Positions 39,501 through 50,220 of a stretch of DNA of 64,000 nt are shown piece after piece. Origin of the DNA: Myxocyprinus asiaticus (Eukaryota; Chordata; Actinopteri; Cypriniformes; Catostomidae); the NCBI RefSeq assembly GCF_019703515.2, contig NC_059368.1, positions 36,719,831-36,783,830 on the forward strand, in the 5' to 3' direction. The notes under the pieces were generated by a model, which made no database searches, was not told the DNA's origin, and saw nothing but the letters and a program-made list of their open reading frames with translations. The translations under genes were made by a program, and so were the position numbers. Each line of letters opens with the position of its first letter. The stretch's first letter is position 1.

Positions 39501-42500
39501 TTTGAGGTCATTTCTAAAGTTATTTATTACTCCTATAATATAATTGCTTTGCCTAAAAACAAACGTCAGAAATCAAGTGAACATGCTTCTACTGTTTAGG
39601 ATAGATTATTATTGTCCCTCATATCAATAATCTTTGGAGACGGTCTACGTTTTACGTTATTTCTAAAGACAGTTATTACCTTTATTAGAGAACTGCTTAG
39701 CGTAAAAAAAACCTCAATTATCTAGCGATACAAAATGCTATGGTAAAGGAAAGATTAGCATGTCCGTGAATACTGTATTTGAAGAACTCGTTTTATTTCC
39801 AAGCAACCTATGTCATGGTTTACACAAAATCCACAACAATCGCTGTGCCAAGCTACTTTGCACTAAACTAATGAAGACGTAGGTGCCTTACCATTACCGT
39901 TTTTTTGCCTTTGCCGGTCTTTCTTGCTTGAAGCAAGTTGCTTCAGACCTTTTTTTGCTTCTTCGCAGCTAAAGCATGATAAATAAGTATGTTCCATTGT
40001 GTTCTGTCACCAAGACAAATTCCTTGTGTAAGCATTCTTGGCAATAAAGTTCATTCTGATTCTTTTTGCTCTTCACGTCACCAAACAACACTGTTCTAAG
40101 CATAGTCAAGCGTATCTACACAGGTGGCAGCAAATGAGTGTGAGGATTCTCTTCTTAGATGTTTAGTGAAACACCGCAGGTCATGTGATTTCAACATGGT
40201 GAAACACATTGAAGGGGGTGACCCGCACCATGTAGAATAAAACACTTTTTATAGAAAATGATGAGTACAATCTTCATCTCATGTGAGTGTACATCATTCA
40301 GATCAAACTTCACAAAAACACAATTCATTCGTTAATGTATAAAACTTTTTTAATCCAAACTACTGAATGCACCTTTAAAATGTCGGACTTATAAGTGTAA
40401 ATGTAAGCTAATAGACCTGCTGCCGTCTAGTGTAGTGTGTCATTATAATAATCAAACAACCATAACAAAAAAACTAGAAAACACTCACTGCTCTTGACTG
40501 GGTAACTTTAGTAGTTTTAAAAAGTATGTATTATAATCATACAGTGAAGACCAGTAGTAGTTTTATGTTGCATTTCATTCTGAATGTTTCCTTGAATACT
40601 TGATAGCCTAATGCTGTTAAAAAAGCGCGGAATTTTCTTAATATGTTTTTTTTCTATTATTTTTAATCTATTTCTATTCATTGCTGTATTTTATTGTTAT
40701 TTTATTACTGACTGTTTACTAGTCTTGAATTATTACTAAAGTAAAAAAAAAAGTATTCTTGAAACCATTCTTCCATAATTGACATATTAATTAAGTGTTA
40801 TTATTTGTTGTGGTATTGAAGCTGGTATTGAGAATTGTCAAATTTCACTACTGAAATTTTGGTATTGTGATAATATATAGCCTTTATCCTACATGGTAGA
40901 TTTTGCTGCAATAACATGATGAAAAAGTAGACCTTATTCCATAGAAGTGCGAGCACCACTGCTGTTAAAGTTGGCGATGGAGGCCAACGTAACATAAAAT
41001 AATTACCATATGACAATCCCCTACCCAGTGCAATTTACACTGGGTATGGGGAATTATTTTTTTATTTGTATTTTTTTTTTTTAAGTTCAATAAATGCATG
41101 ATGTTTCCAAAGTTAATGAGTAATCATGTTACATAATCGTGATTATGATTTTTGCCATAATCGAGCAACCCTACTGCCATGATTGCCAGAAAATTTACTG
41201 AAACATCTACCTTCCACATGCAGGCAGTAATAGTGCAATGTTAATTTATAGACTTCTGTGAATGAGACATAATCTATTATAAGACTAATTTGAAATGGTG
41301 TGTATGTTCCAAAAAGAATGAGGATCAATAGCAATTTCTAGCAATGAACAAATGGACACAGTATTATAGACAAAATGAATAAAATATGAAAATGATTAAA
41401 TTAATCGATTAAATGAAAATGGTATGTGAAAATAATTATATATATATTACATTAAATATAAATATTTAAATGCAGTATAAATATTTATCTTTAAAAGAAT
41501 ATATCAACAGTCAACTACCATAAAAGGATAGGCTACCTCAAAGTTCATTAGCGATAAGTAGGCATACATGTACATTTTTTTCACATTTTCTGCGCTGATT
41601 TGGCAGAAACATCTGCAGAATGCTGCGAAATGGATTCAGAAATGGTAAAATGTGTTAAATGGAGCTGAGAATACGACACTGTTATTGCTGGTTAAATGTA
41701 TAATCAAATTAGCTAAATATATAATAAACAAACATGCAAGAGTTGCGAGATGTTTAGAACTTCGAGAATGCAGATTCCATGCAAGCTTAGTGCCAAGTTT
41801 CATGTCTAATAGCCTAAATGTAATATAATGTACATTTTTCATATAGAGAGGAAATTGGTCCAATTTCTAAAGAGCAGTCAATGGTTTAGATTTGAATCTG
41901 CTACAGCTTTACTGAGAGAATCTGGAGTGTGCGCAATAATTACAATGTTACGAGTGCCAGAAGTTGGAGGTTTGTGTTAGGCTGGTCCTGGTTGGCCGCT
42001 ACATGCTGGCAGCTGTGCAAATGAAAGTGCAGGAGAACCACAGCAGTTAACCCCAACCATCCACAACCCTCTACAGCAGCCTGAACAGAAACATCAGCAC
42101 CCAATCTGAGGTACCACAGGAGGCCACACATCTGAACACACTGGAGTAGGTGAGGAAAGGACTTGCATTACAAATTTGTAGGCCTTGAAAACACAAATCA
42201 AGAACAACTTAAAAGCTTTTCAGAGCCCAAGCACACAGAGGAAACCAGAATTTCGAATATAATTTAGCAGTCATAGAAAAATGTAGCAATATTAGAGGCA
42301 TGATAAGCATATATGAGATGCACAGGACACATGTTCAGATCAGAGACAAGTCTAACTGTCTGATGCATTAAAGGCTGCTTTGTGGTATAAATATTAGAGG
42401 CACGTCTGGCTGTGTCAGGAACATTTTTGGAGGTATCTGTACAGAGGCAGTATGGCTGAATAAGAAATTCTCCAAGGAATATGATCAACATGATTCCAAC

Positions 42501-45500
42501 GCTCAATGTTGAGATACTGCACTCAAACAAGTATATTTTAAACAGAATTATTATTATCATTATTATTATTAAAAAATTGCACACTCCATCTAGTAATTGA
42601 AGGTGTCTTGTAGAAATAAAATGACATAAAAGCACAATGATATTCCAATAGTAAAGTGTGTAAGTCACTTCATGTTAGCCATTGAAATAAATAAATAAAT
42701 GTATTTATTATAAGAAGTTCAGGCTTAAGAAAGCAACTATAAATATAGGAAAAGCGTATGCCATTTAAGAAATAACACTCATTTTAAAGTGTTTCCCCCC
42801 AGATCTTTGTTTTTTATAGGCAAAATGACCTATTTCCAATCGCTAAAATCCCTTATATTTTCTTGCTTTCAGTTGAAAAAATAAAAATAAAAAATTGCCC
42901 TCACAAACTGCTTCAATGTGCAACAAAATCAAACTGCTACAAAATCCATGTCTGCTTCTACACATCACCAACACCATCTCACATCTTGAGGTCTGTTAAA
43001 CCTCAAGATGTGAGATGATGTTGGTGATGTGTAGAGTGGAGTTCGCAGAATGAACATGTCAGCAAAAAAGCTTATAACCTACTTTTAGATAGTTACCACG
43101 TGTGTGTTTAGGCACATCTCAACTCCATGACACTGCTTAGTGGGAGCTAGGTAATCACTAGGGCTGGGGAAAAAAATCGATTCTTGAGCCAAATGATTTT
43201 AAAATCGTCTCCCTGATGAAAAATCAATGTTTTTTTTTATTTAATAAAAAAAAAAAAAAAAAAAAAATTTAAAATTAGCATTATCTTAATGCTACAATGA
43301 TTAATAGATAAATATAGGAAGCTGTATTTGTGCAGAGTTCCACACTTGTCTCTTTAATTCTTTACGTTTAATCCTTTAATGCACCGCTGCTACAGCCATC
43401 AAAGTGCCGTTTGTTCACTGTCGGACGTCAAATCCTCTGCTGTGATCAATGTTCCTGTTATTATGCATAATCCAAAAATTAATTTGAGAGGTGTTGTGGA
43501 GAGATTTATAATCTAACAGCCTAGGGTATTCATGTGCAGTGGTGGGTAATTTTGCACATTTACCTGCCACTGTCGACAAGAAATGCCGCTATACACAAAG
43601 ACGCGTACTAGAGGAAACAAACCTGATTATATTTTGAAGAACAGACGAAAGAAATGCTGGAGATCGCATTTTTCTTTTTTTTTTTTCAGTCATCTGGGAG
43701 CACTTTGTAAGAATAGTGTTGTCTATGAGAACGCTGCATATATTCTCAGACTATCTCAGGATGCATATGTAAATAACATGCAACAACACTGGGACTACAG
43801 GTGAATTGTCATGTGTCATAATTCAGTACAGCCCCCCGATAGCACACGTACATCTCACAGACGTCTATTAGATGTGTGTGTGTTTAGATCTGGAAGACGT
43901 CTATTTTATGTTGTTTGCTCATCTACAATACGTCTATAAGACATCTGCTCCCATATGTCTATTAGACATTCAACAGATGTCTTTGAAACGTTTATGATTT
44001 GGAATGTTCATAAATCTGATCTTTTTAAGATGTTTATTAGAATATGATGCTTTCCAGATCAAAAGATCTAAAACAGACATCTCGGGGACATATGTGTGCT
44101 ATCTGGGCCAGAAATGGTTCTTGAACAAGTTTACTCTTTAGTCTTCATTTGTATGTTGTAAAATTATCATAATGGCAATAGTAATAGCCTATGTTATATT
44201 TTATATTCTAAAATAAAAAAATTAGTTTGATTAGTTACAATTATATGTATAACCTATATTTATTTGTTGAATACAAATGGACATAATGCAGCCTTATACA
44301 TGGGTTCCTTGGCACTAACTAGTCGCCTAGCTCAGACAATGCACTGACTAGTCCATTGGTATTTTTAAATTGGTAGTTTTGCACATCATAAATTTTACCA
44401 CATGCCTACCTTTTACCTGCAAACTATATTTTAAAGAGTGAAAATAATTGTCATTTCAGACACAACTGTTCTTCATTTCTTTCTAAGAAAAAGGAGTTAC
44501 AATGGTTTTTAAAAAAAAATCTTTTTATGGCACACAGAATGTTGTTCCACATTGTATATCGCATCTAAGCGCATTCAGCGGGAGAGGCGGATATAAATAC
44601 GGAGACAGCGCGCAAAAGTGAAAGCTGCCAGGGCAGCGCGCACACTGATAAAAGAACAAGAGTCAGACAACTAATTGGAGGGGTGCCCGCTGAATTTGTT
44701 TTGTATTGGGCCCAAGAATTTCTAACTGCAGCCCTGAGCAAATCAATAGTAAACTCGTCATTTCTGCTGCAGCTTGTAGAAAAATCTGCTTTCTTTTTCG
44801 AATGGCTCATAAGAGAACTTGCTTGCTTGTCTTTCATACTGTGATTCCATGGTTGTTTTGCAAACTTGTCAAGTAGTCCTCCTCATTCGTGATAGGCGGA
44901 GAGTGGACCAGTTGAAAGGTGCATTGCCACTTACTATACCGGAGTGAAATTGATGGTCGATCTGCGCCACCTACTGTAAAGGCGTGAATGTGCTATCTGC
45001 GATTACTGGCATCGCTTTTGGTGTGAAGCGGCCATTTGTCTGCAATTTGTCTCACTTTTTCGCATCGCGTTCAGTGTGAAAGCCTTGAGAGAATGCCCAT
45101 AGTTTGCAAAGCTGTAATCTAGACAAAGGGTGGCTACTTTAAAGAAGTTAAAATAATTGATTTAAATCTTAGCATTTTTTGTTCACAACATACCTAATAT
45201 GTTCACAATACTTTAATTTGTGTTATTTCTAGGGCTGTCAATCGATTATTTTTTTTTAAATCCAATTAATTACATAACATGTTGGTTAATTACTTAATCA
45301 GATTAATCGCAATTAATCATATATTAATATTTACTGAAAAGGGTGCTCAAATAAAGCTGATTTAGAATATAATAATTAAAATAATTATGAATATTATAAA
45401 TAGTATAATTGATCAAATTAAAATACATTAAAACATCTTGTGGCAACAGACGAGCAAAGCATTTAGACTAGAGTTCGACCGATAGTGGATTTTGCCGATA

Positions 45501-46278
45501 TGATAACTAAGGTGGTGGGAAAGGTGATAACTGATTAACTGGCCGATAGTTTTTAAAATTGATTTTTAGAATGTAAAAAAAAAATCGTATTCTTTCCTTA
45601 CTATGATGGGCATAGGCAAAGAGTACTAAATGAATAAAATCTCAGATGCAGTTTATTGTTCAACAAAAATACCAAAAATAGTGAAAAACCGGGCAGGCTG
45701 GAAGATCATCTAACCACCTTAGGCTCGTTTAAGCAGTTTTTACTTTTTCTTTTCAGCAGGGCAATTAACTATTAGCTCAAGAACAGGACAAATTTCTAAC
45801 AGAACTCAGTGCAGGCGAAGCTTCTTTCAAGGCTGAGTAGAGCACAAAATACACACCAGTTGGGCTGTGCGGCCATCCGCTCCATGTATTCCTTGGCCAT
45901 GTCCAGTGCACCGGCACGGTGTGGATACAGCAGACAGAACATAGACAGCAGGCCTAAATTGTTCCCATAGACTTCGTTCCAGCGGGCGCTGAACTCGGCA
46001 GAGTTCCAGGGGGGCAGATACTCCTCCGGTCGCTCTAGCATGGCCTCCCCGGCCTCACGGATCTGTTGGGCCAGAGCTTTGTGCGTCTCTATGGCTGCAC
46101 GCTGTAGCTCCTCAACCTCTGCCTGGGCAAAGTAGAGCATGGGGTGAGTTCCATCGTAGTTCCCTCCAAGGAATGCAATGCCTCCACTGGGATCCACTTC
46201 ACCCAGAGCTGGGGATACCAGCACCCACAGTGCACTTATGAAGAACACTGTTGGTGCCCCACGGGTGTAGGTTCTCAT
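25948..46278 (-). CDS. dse: Dermatan-sulfate epimerase, five coding exons
   Basis: Seen: five exons (45857-46278, 37394-37647, 31001-31240, 28420-28627, 25948-27682) whose phases join exactly into 952 codons plus TGA; human DSE is 958. Residues 1-26 are a signal peptide ending ALG. The catalytic residues assigned in human DSE (His205, Tyr261, His450) fall at His207 (HNHQPTN), Tyr263 (EGVAYGTY) and His452 ([10 protein letters not shown]), all present. Two C-terminal hydrophobic spans lie near 893-918 and 928-945. Known: DSE converts D-glucuronate to L-iduronate in chondroitin chains, making dermatan sulfate, and acts in the ER/Golgi lumen. Context: a 5' UTR acceptor lies just upstream of the ATG and a candidate first exon 5.4 kb further up. 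No frameshift or stop was seen. The related dsel is a different, larger protein, so dse fits better. Confidence 0.97.
27761..28288. repeat. (ATCC)n tetranucleotide array in dse intron 4
   Basis: About 530 bp of CATC/CATT/CCTT variants around pure ATCC runs (for example 27985-28022), making up most of the 737-nt intron. The long Ser/His/Pro/Ile frames across it are artefacts of the repeat. Confidence 0.95.
28420..28627 (-). CDS. dse: dse coding exon 4
   Basis: The acceptor is CTCCTGCAG before 28627 and the donor CTCTG|GTAAGA after 28420. It encodes residues 306-375, [20 protein letters not shown] through [11 protein letters not shown]. The next intron is only 737 nt and mostly a (ATCC)n array. 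Confidence 0.96.
29519..29569. repeat. (CAGA)n(GA)n microsatellite
   Basis: CAGACAGACAGA followed by about 19 GA units, in dse intron 3. Confidence 0.95.
30228..30945. mobile_element. MITE of the TCACCCTCATG family in dse intron 3
   Basis: Left side AAATTTACTCACCTTTAAG has lost its tip. The right end has ATGAGGGTGAGTAAATGATG and then CTTTCCCTTTAA. Its right edge is 55 nt from dse exon 3. Confidence 0.65.
31001..31240 (-). CDS. dse: dse coding exon 3 (catalytic Tyr263)
   Basis: The acceptor is CATTTTAG before 31240 and the donor CCTG|GTAAGG after 31001. It encodes residues 226-306 (first base of Gly306), including [20 protein letters not shown] with Tyr263, and [12 protein letters not shown]. 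Confidence 0.96.
31241..32763. other. dse intron 2, part without recognised elements
   Basis: Intronic AT-rich sequence. No exon, hairpin or complete element recognised. Confidence 0.45.
32764..33190. mobile_element. Left half of a TCACCCTCATG-family MITE
   Basis: Begins TTAAAGGAATAGTTCACCC and keeps ATTTACTCACCCTCATGCCA and CAGATCAATATTTAAGTCC, which is the empty site of the nested MITE in the 17863 copy. The right end is replaced by another repeat. Confidence 0.7.
33191..33697. mobile_element. Right part of a hAT-like repeat, with (AT)n tract
   Basis: Ends GAATCGATTGACAGCCCTA, the inverse of the tip at 45233 (TAGGGCTGTCAATCGATT). Its middle (ATGGAAATAAACAATATATT) recurs at 52870. A pure (AT)n of about 47 bp lies at 33541-33587. 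Confidence 0.6.
34451..36067. mobile_element. TCACCCTCATG-family MITE carrying a solo LTR
   Basis: Left TTAAAAGCATAGTTCACCC and right GGGTGAACTATCCCTTCAA are inverted. GAAGCTCCAAAAATCACAGA and its complement face each other inside. 34656-35345 is a separate insertion. Confidence 0.75.
34656..35345 (-). mobile_element. Probable solo LTR
   Basis: 690 bp bounded by TGTCACG and CGTGACA (TG...CA in either direction). On the minus strand AATAAA occurs about 45 bp before the end, as in the R/U5 of an LTR. CATAAA abuts both edges (34649-34654 and overlapping 35344-35349). No internal retroviral genes are attached. It could instead be a short inverted-repeat DNA element. Confidence 0.5.
36488..36700 (+). 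repeat. Possible tRNA-derived SINE
   Basis: GGGGTTCGAATCCCGCTATG at 36550-36569 is a good B-box/T-loop, preceded by a 60-70 nt tRNA-length segment. A GT-rich tail follows (GGTTAGGTTTAGG). I could not fold a convincing full cloverleaf by eye. Confidence 0.45.
37394..37647 (-). CDS. dse: dse coding exon 2 (catalytic His207)
   Basis: The acceptor is TGTTTCAG before 37647 and the donor CAAG|GTGAGC after 37394. 254 nt give the last base of Trp141, residues 142-225 and the first base of Gly226. It includes [18 protein letters not shown] and [10 protein letters not shown], where His207 sits in the active-site motif. Confidence 0.96.
38264..41173. mobile_element. 2.9-kb hAT-type element with perfect 8-bp target duplication
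   Basis: CTGCCATG flanks both sides (38256-38263 and 41174-41181). Ends TAGGGCTGGGCGATTAATCG and ATAATCGAGCAACCCTA are imperfect inverted repeats. An 8-bp duplication is the hAT signature. No transposase frame remains; a second element (39321-40377) is inside. It lies in dse intron 1. Confidence 0.83.
39321..40377. mobile_element. Non-autonomous element nested in the hAT
   Basis: Ends TAAAGGGGCATTCAGTAGTT and, inverted, TAAAGGTGCATTCAGTAGTT match at 19 of 20. The right part (CATGTAGAATAAAACAC, CTTCATCTCATGTGAGTG) is related to the dispersed repeats at 24010 and 49800. No target duplication resolved. Confidence 0.72.
41174..42957. other. dse intron 1 stretch with unique-looking block 41890-42180
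   Basis: Mostly AT-rich. 41940-42150 is more GC-rich, with no repeat terminus and an open minus-strand frame without splice signals or family resemblance. It could be a conserved regulatory block. Confidence 0.35.
42958..43034. ncRNA. 34-bp near-perfect hairpin in dse intron 1
   Basis: Arms 42958-42991 and 43001-43034 pair at 33 of 34 positions around the 9-nt loop TCTGTTAAA. The left arm starts CTACACATCACCAAC. The stem length and single mismatch fit a small-RNA precursor-like hairpin or a fresh inverted duplication. Function is not shown. Confidence 0.4.
43159..43831. mobile_element. Left part of a hAT-like repeat
   Basis: Starts TAGGGCTGGGGAAAAAAATC. 43520-43650 matches 3890-4050 of the element at 3689. 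The right end is lost; another MITE follows directly. Confidence 0.55.
43832..44109. mobile_element. Short MITE built from AGACGTCTAT-like palindromes
   Basis: Ends CCCGATAGCACACGTACAT and, inverted, CCCAGATAGCACACATATGT. The interior contains many variants of AGACGTCTATTAG, itself nearly palindromic. Confidence 0.7.
45233..45460. mobile_element. Left part of a hAT-like repeat
   Basis: Tip TAGGGCTGTCAATCGATT and then TTAATTACATAACATG. No right end nearby; the inverse tip is seen at 33679-33697. Confidence 0.55.
45474..45720. repeat. Repeat copy, uninterrupted relative of 925-1900
   Basis: CGATAGTGGATTTTGCCGAT, GGCCGATAGTT and ATGCAGTTTATTGTTCAA occur here in one run. At 925-1900 the same run is split by the MITE at 1077-1808. 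Confidence 0.65.
45857..46278 (-). CDS. dse: dse coding exon 1 (start codon, signal peptide)
   Basis: ATG at 46278-46276 starts MRTYTRGAP, nearly identical to the mammalian start. The exon encodes residues 1-140 plus two bases of Trp141 and ends CCCAACTG|GTGTGT. It contains the [11 protein letters not shown] and [13 protein letters not shown] blocks and [10 protein letters not shown] at the border. A CTCTCTCTCCTCAG acceptor 46 nt upstream of ATG marks the start of this exon at about 46324. Confidence 0.96.
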
Positions 46279-46324
46279 TCTGGCATCAGAGAGTGAGAGA
46301 CCACATCGCCTTGCTCTCTCTCAG
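46279..46324 (-). other. dse: dse 5' UTR part of coding exon 1
   Basis: 46 nt between a strong pyrimidine-tract acceptor (CTCTCTCTCCTCAG, ending at 46325) and the ATG. This implies at least one non-coding exon further upstream on the minus strand. Confidence 0.6.
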
Positions 46325-47037
46325 CTGAGGAGAGAGAGAGAGATGTTATTTTTCTTGCAATACACTGAAGGCTCTGAATGCCTGTGGTAATTAGACCCAG
46401 ATGTAGGGCTGATCTTTCTTGGTTTCTACGCATTTTAGCAGGGGGAGAAGAAAGTTCAACATGGCACTTTGCTTCATCAGGCTCACAGGAAATGCCTCAT
46501 GCCTGAACGCTCCCTGCATACAGCACTCAAAAAGACACTCTAATGAGCGAGATGAGACTAGCTGCACATTATTCCACACATTTTAATTTCAATATTTCTG
46601 TATAACAATTATATAGAGCAGTGTTTGGAGTTTGAGCAGTTGAAGCTAACGCTGCTCCTCTAAGAAGCTCCATTGTTCTGGATTTAAAGCTAAAGTGTTT
46701 AGTTTCTGCTCTATAAACTTTCAAACAGGTTTCCTGAACAATTCCACCATCTATGGCATGCCGAATTTACTTTTAATCACCTACAGGATATAATTTTTCA
46801 CTAGTTAAAATGCTTATTTTTGATATCAGCAATGAAACTACTACTAGTAAAAGTGTTAAATCTTGATACCAAATCGACGTCATTGCTTGCATAAATTATC
46901 ATTCTTGATATAAAAAATGGAATTACAACTACTGAACTCCATAATTTTAATAATTATTAAATACTCTAACTGCATTTTCGATACTAGAATTTCAAAGTGG
47001 TTTGTTCAAAACACAATTACAGACATCTGTAATTAAT

Positions 47038-49170
47038 CAGTAACAATTTACAATAAGATTCCATTAATTAACATTAGTCAATGCATTTGGTATTATGAAC
47101 AAACAATGAATAATATAATTTTTATAGCATTACACTTTGTTCATGTTAGTTAATAAAAATACAATTGTTCATTTTTAGCTCATGTTCAATGTGCTTTAAC
47201 TAATATTAACAAATACAACTTTTGATTTTGAAAATGCATTAGTATATGTTGAAATTAACATTAACTAAGATTAATAAATGCTATAAATGTATTGTTCATT
47301 GTTAGTTCATGTTAACTAATGTTGTTAACTAATGTTTGCAAATGGAACCTTACAGGGGCGTAGCAGTTATTTTAAAAGTGGGAGGGACACAGCTGTCAGT
47401 AGGTGGCTCGCACAGACCCAACACTTACAGTGCAGTATTAATATATTACAATATATATTACTATATAAGTATTATATTAATATATACGCATTATTTACTT
47501 TTAATATACGTAGTATTTTAAAGATTCAAGTATGGCAAAATAATTGCATAATTTTGGAGCATTTGCTTCTGTTTCACACATGACAATAAAAGACTGAACA
47601 CAAGCTGGTCCTGAATAAATTATTTAATCAATTACAATAATGACAATTGTGCATGTGCACAATATCATTTTTATTTTTTTTTTACTCTGTGCTTGTGCAT
47701 TGTGGGATTTAAATGTATCCAAGTGGCTTGAGTGTTTTGATTACATTCATCAAAATTCGTTCAGATCCATTTAATGATTCAGTGACCATTTTGGTGATGC
47801 CAGAAGGTGGTGACAAATGAGTGTCTTGTGTGAAATTAGTTAGTCACTGAATCAACGATCAAAAGAACATTTTAATCCTTTAAAATTTGTATGTCTACTG
47901 ACCTACAAAGAGACTTTAGTAGAGGTTTTAAGCATTATAAGAACAAAGCAAATCTATAATTTCCCTAGAGTTTGTGATCTGCTGAGCATTACTTTTATTA
48001 AAAGACAACAATAATAGTCTTGAGTCTATGAGTTTCAATAACGTCCATACGTTTTCATGTATAAAAAAGTGTCTACATGTCTATTCACACCAGTAAAATG
48101 CCTAAGTGTTCTAAGAACACAGATCTATCTTTTTCCCTACAGTTTGTCGACTGCACACCAACATAGAGGTAAAAAACAGGAGCTGATATTAAAAATAGCT
48201 TTACATATTTAACACAGATCAAGTAATCTGCTTAAATTGTCAAAAACAACTGATCAAACTATTACCTCACACATTTTTTTAATAATTGGCATCGAACGAT
48301 ACATTTTCCTGTTTGGCTGATTAGTTTCTTGAGCGCTCTGAGAATCGCCTGCTTGCATGTGAAGCGACTGAGACATATTAATGACCAGTCATGGTTTGTT
48401 TTGTTGTTACGTGCCACCGTGTTATTACAATAATAGTAGTGCAAGACAATCTCATGTAAACGGTCCGCATATCAGAGCCGCAGCAGACGCGTTTGAGCTC
48501 ATTATGTTAAAGTGCTCACCTGTTTCATTCTCCCTCTCTCTTCTCATCAGTTCCCTGTAACATTTAACTGTCTTGTCTAAGGATAAAAAGGCAAATATCG
48601 ATAAAACTGATATCATATACCTTCTGCAAATATGCACATATCTCGTTTAAACAGATGTAATAAACCAACCTCAGTCAATCACTAATAAACTCCACTTACA
48701 ATGTGTTACAAAGGATTTTCCTTTGTTTTGTTTTTTTCTGCATTGCATTTCACATAATGCTGCCAATCAAGAATATGCCAATAAATAACTCTCGTTTGTG
48801 TGTTCCTCATTTCTAAATTATTAATTTAGATCAACATCAATGGTGACAAAAAAACATGGATAAATGAGCATTGTTGAAAGAAACTTTGTAGAAATGAACA
48901 GAGCCATGTTAATTAGAATCTCTGATGGCCTATTACGTAAGGGTTGTTTCGCTAATGAAACTCACCTATGATTGGCTGGATGGTCGCTCAATCAGCCCAA
49001 AGTAACAAAACGCAAAGAATACTGTATACAAATCCACCATTTGGACTCAGTATGGGTTTAGCTTGGAAAAGTGCAGAGGACAAAAATCACCTTTTTAAAG
49101 AGTGTGGGGACGTGTCCCCCATGTCCCCTGTGGCTGCTACGCCCTTGGAATCTTATTGCGAAGTGTTACC
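47038..49170. mobile_element. DNA element with AATTAAT flanks, itself interrupted
   Basis: AATTAAT occurs at 47031-47037 and 49171-49177. Ends GTAACAATTTACAATAAG and, inverted, GTAACACTTCGCAATAAG are similar. The original body is only 47038-47352 plus 49147-49170; the rest is the inner insertion. Confidence 0.72.
47353..49146. mobile_element. Inner element with 9-bp near-duplication
   Basis: Ends CAGGGGCGTAGCAG and CTGCTACGCCCTT share an 11-bp inverted core. GGAACCTTA (47344-47352) and GGAATCTTA (49147-49155) flank it, consistent with a 9-bp target duplication with one later mutation. No transposase frame. Confidence 0.7.
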
Positions 49171-49799
49171 AATTAATTTCTTAGTAGTCGAACTTCCAAA
49201 TACGATATCAGCTCACATACCTTTTACTAGTAAAAATGTTATTGTTTGATAACAATAATTAAATTGTTACTAATACAAATATCTATTCCTGATATCAAGA
49301 ATTGAGTTACAACTAGTAAAAATGGCAATAGTTGATATCTGAAATTTGTTTTTCACCATGGTAATAGTAGTTTCATATATGTGGAAATTGATTTTAAATA
49401 TCATTAAATGGAAGATTTATTAAATATATCTTAAAAGGCTTTCTTGCTTGTTACCATAACATCTTAGATAAATTAATATGGCTACAATTGAAAACCAAAT
49501 TACAGATATAAAATTGGCATTTTTTACTTGTTGCAATTCAAACGTTGATATTAGGAATGGCCATTTAAACAAGTTACAATGTAATTATTGATATTGAAAA
49601 TAATTGCTTTTACTAGTAAGAAGTATATAGCTGATATGCAGCTACAGATATTAAGAAATTTCAGCTTTTACTAGTACATTTTTTACATCACGAATGGATA
49701 TTTCTACAAGTAATGACAATGCAAATAGATTTATTACTGATATACATTTTTTTTATTTTCACTAGTAGAAATTTGGTTAAAAGTGTAACTTGTTGCTCG

Positions 49800-50165
49800 T
49801 GTCATCTTGGACTTAGTGGTGTGGATGCAGCATCATTCAAAATCAAAAGTTTTTAGTTACAGATGCCATTGTAGAAATTCACTATTCACAATCAGCCGTG
49901 ATTAATTTAATCCAAGAGTAAAAGTGTCCAATAACAAGTGGTTACTGAGATTAAGCGAGTAGTATTTGGCTGGTCATGTGACTGTAACATGGCAGCCCCC
50001 ATGAGGGGACCCTCTCCATGTAGAATAAAACAGCTTTTATAAGGTTACTGATATGACTAGAGTCTTCATCTCATGTGGGTGGTTATGATTTTATACATAC
50101 ATTAGTTTATTTCTTTCAGAGTAAAACTTTTTAATAGGGAAAAAATTACTATGTGCACCTTTAAT
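49800..50165 (-). repeat. Dispersed repeat copy 3, reverse orientation
   Basis: The reverse complement matches 24010-24335: GGCTGCCATGTTACAGTCAC-like and AGCGAGTAGTATTTGG segments in order. It ends GTGCACCTTTAAT. Confidence 0.65.
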
Positions 50166-50220
50166 AACAAGAATTACCATTTTATCTAGTGAAAATGTAA
50201 TTATAGATATCTGTAAATTA

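Larger units (their letters stand above)
46790..50220. repeat. Degenerate TACTAGTAAAAATG repeat block, multiply interrupted
   Basis: Motifs ACTAGTAAAAATG and TTGATATC(A/T)AGAAT recur in both orientations at 46800-46990, 49190-49790 and 50160-50220. The breaks are filled by the element nest at 47038-49170 and the dispersed repeat at 49800-50165. Most of the block lies upstream of the first dse coding exon, in the proposed first intron. Confidence 0.6.

Noticed and set aside
41940..42131. Minus-strand frame in dse intron 1 as an extra exon
   Set aside because: There are no in-phase splice sites, and the dse protein is already complete without it.
45796..45856. Continuation of the first dse frame beyond MAAQPNW
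   Set aside because: The border CTG|GTGTGT is a good donor, the next exon completes the Trp codon, and the 19 extra residues have no counterpart in DSE.
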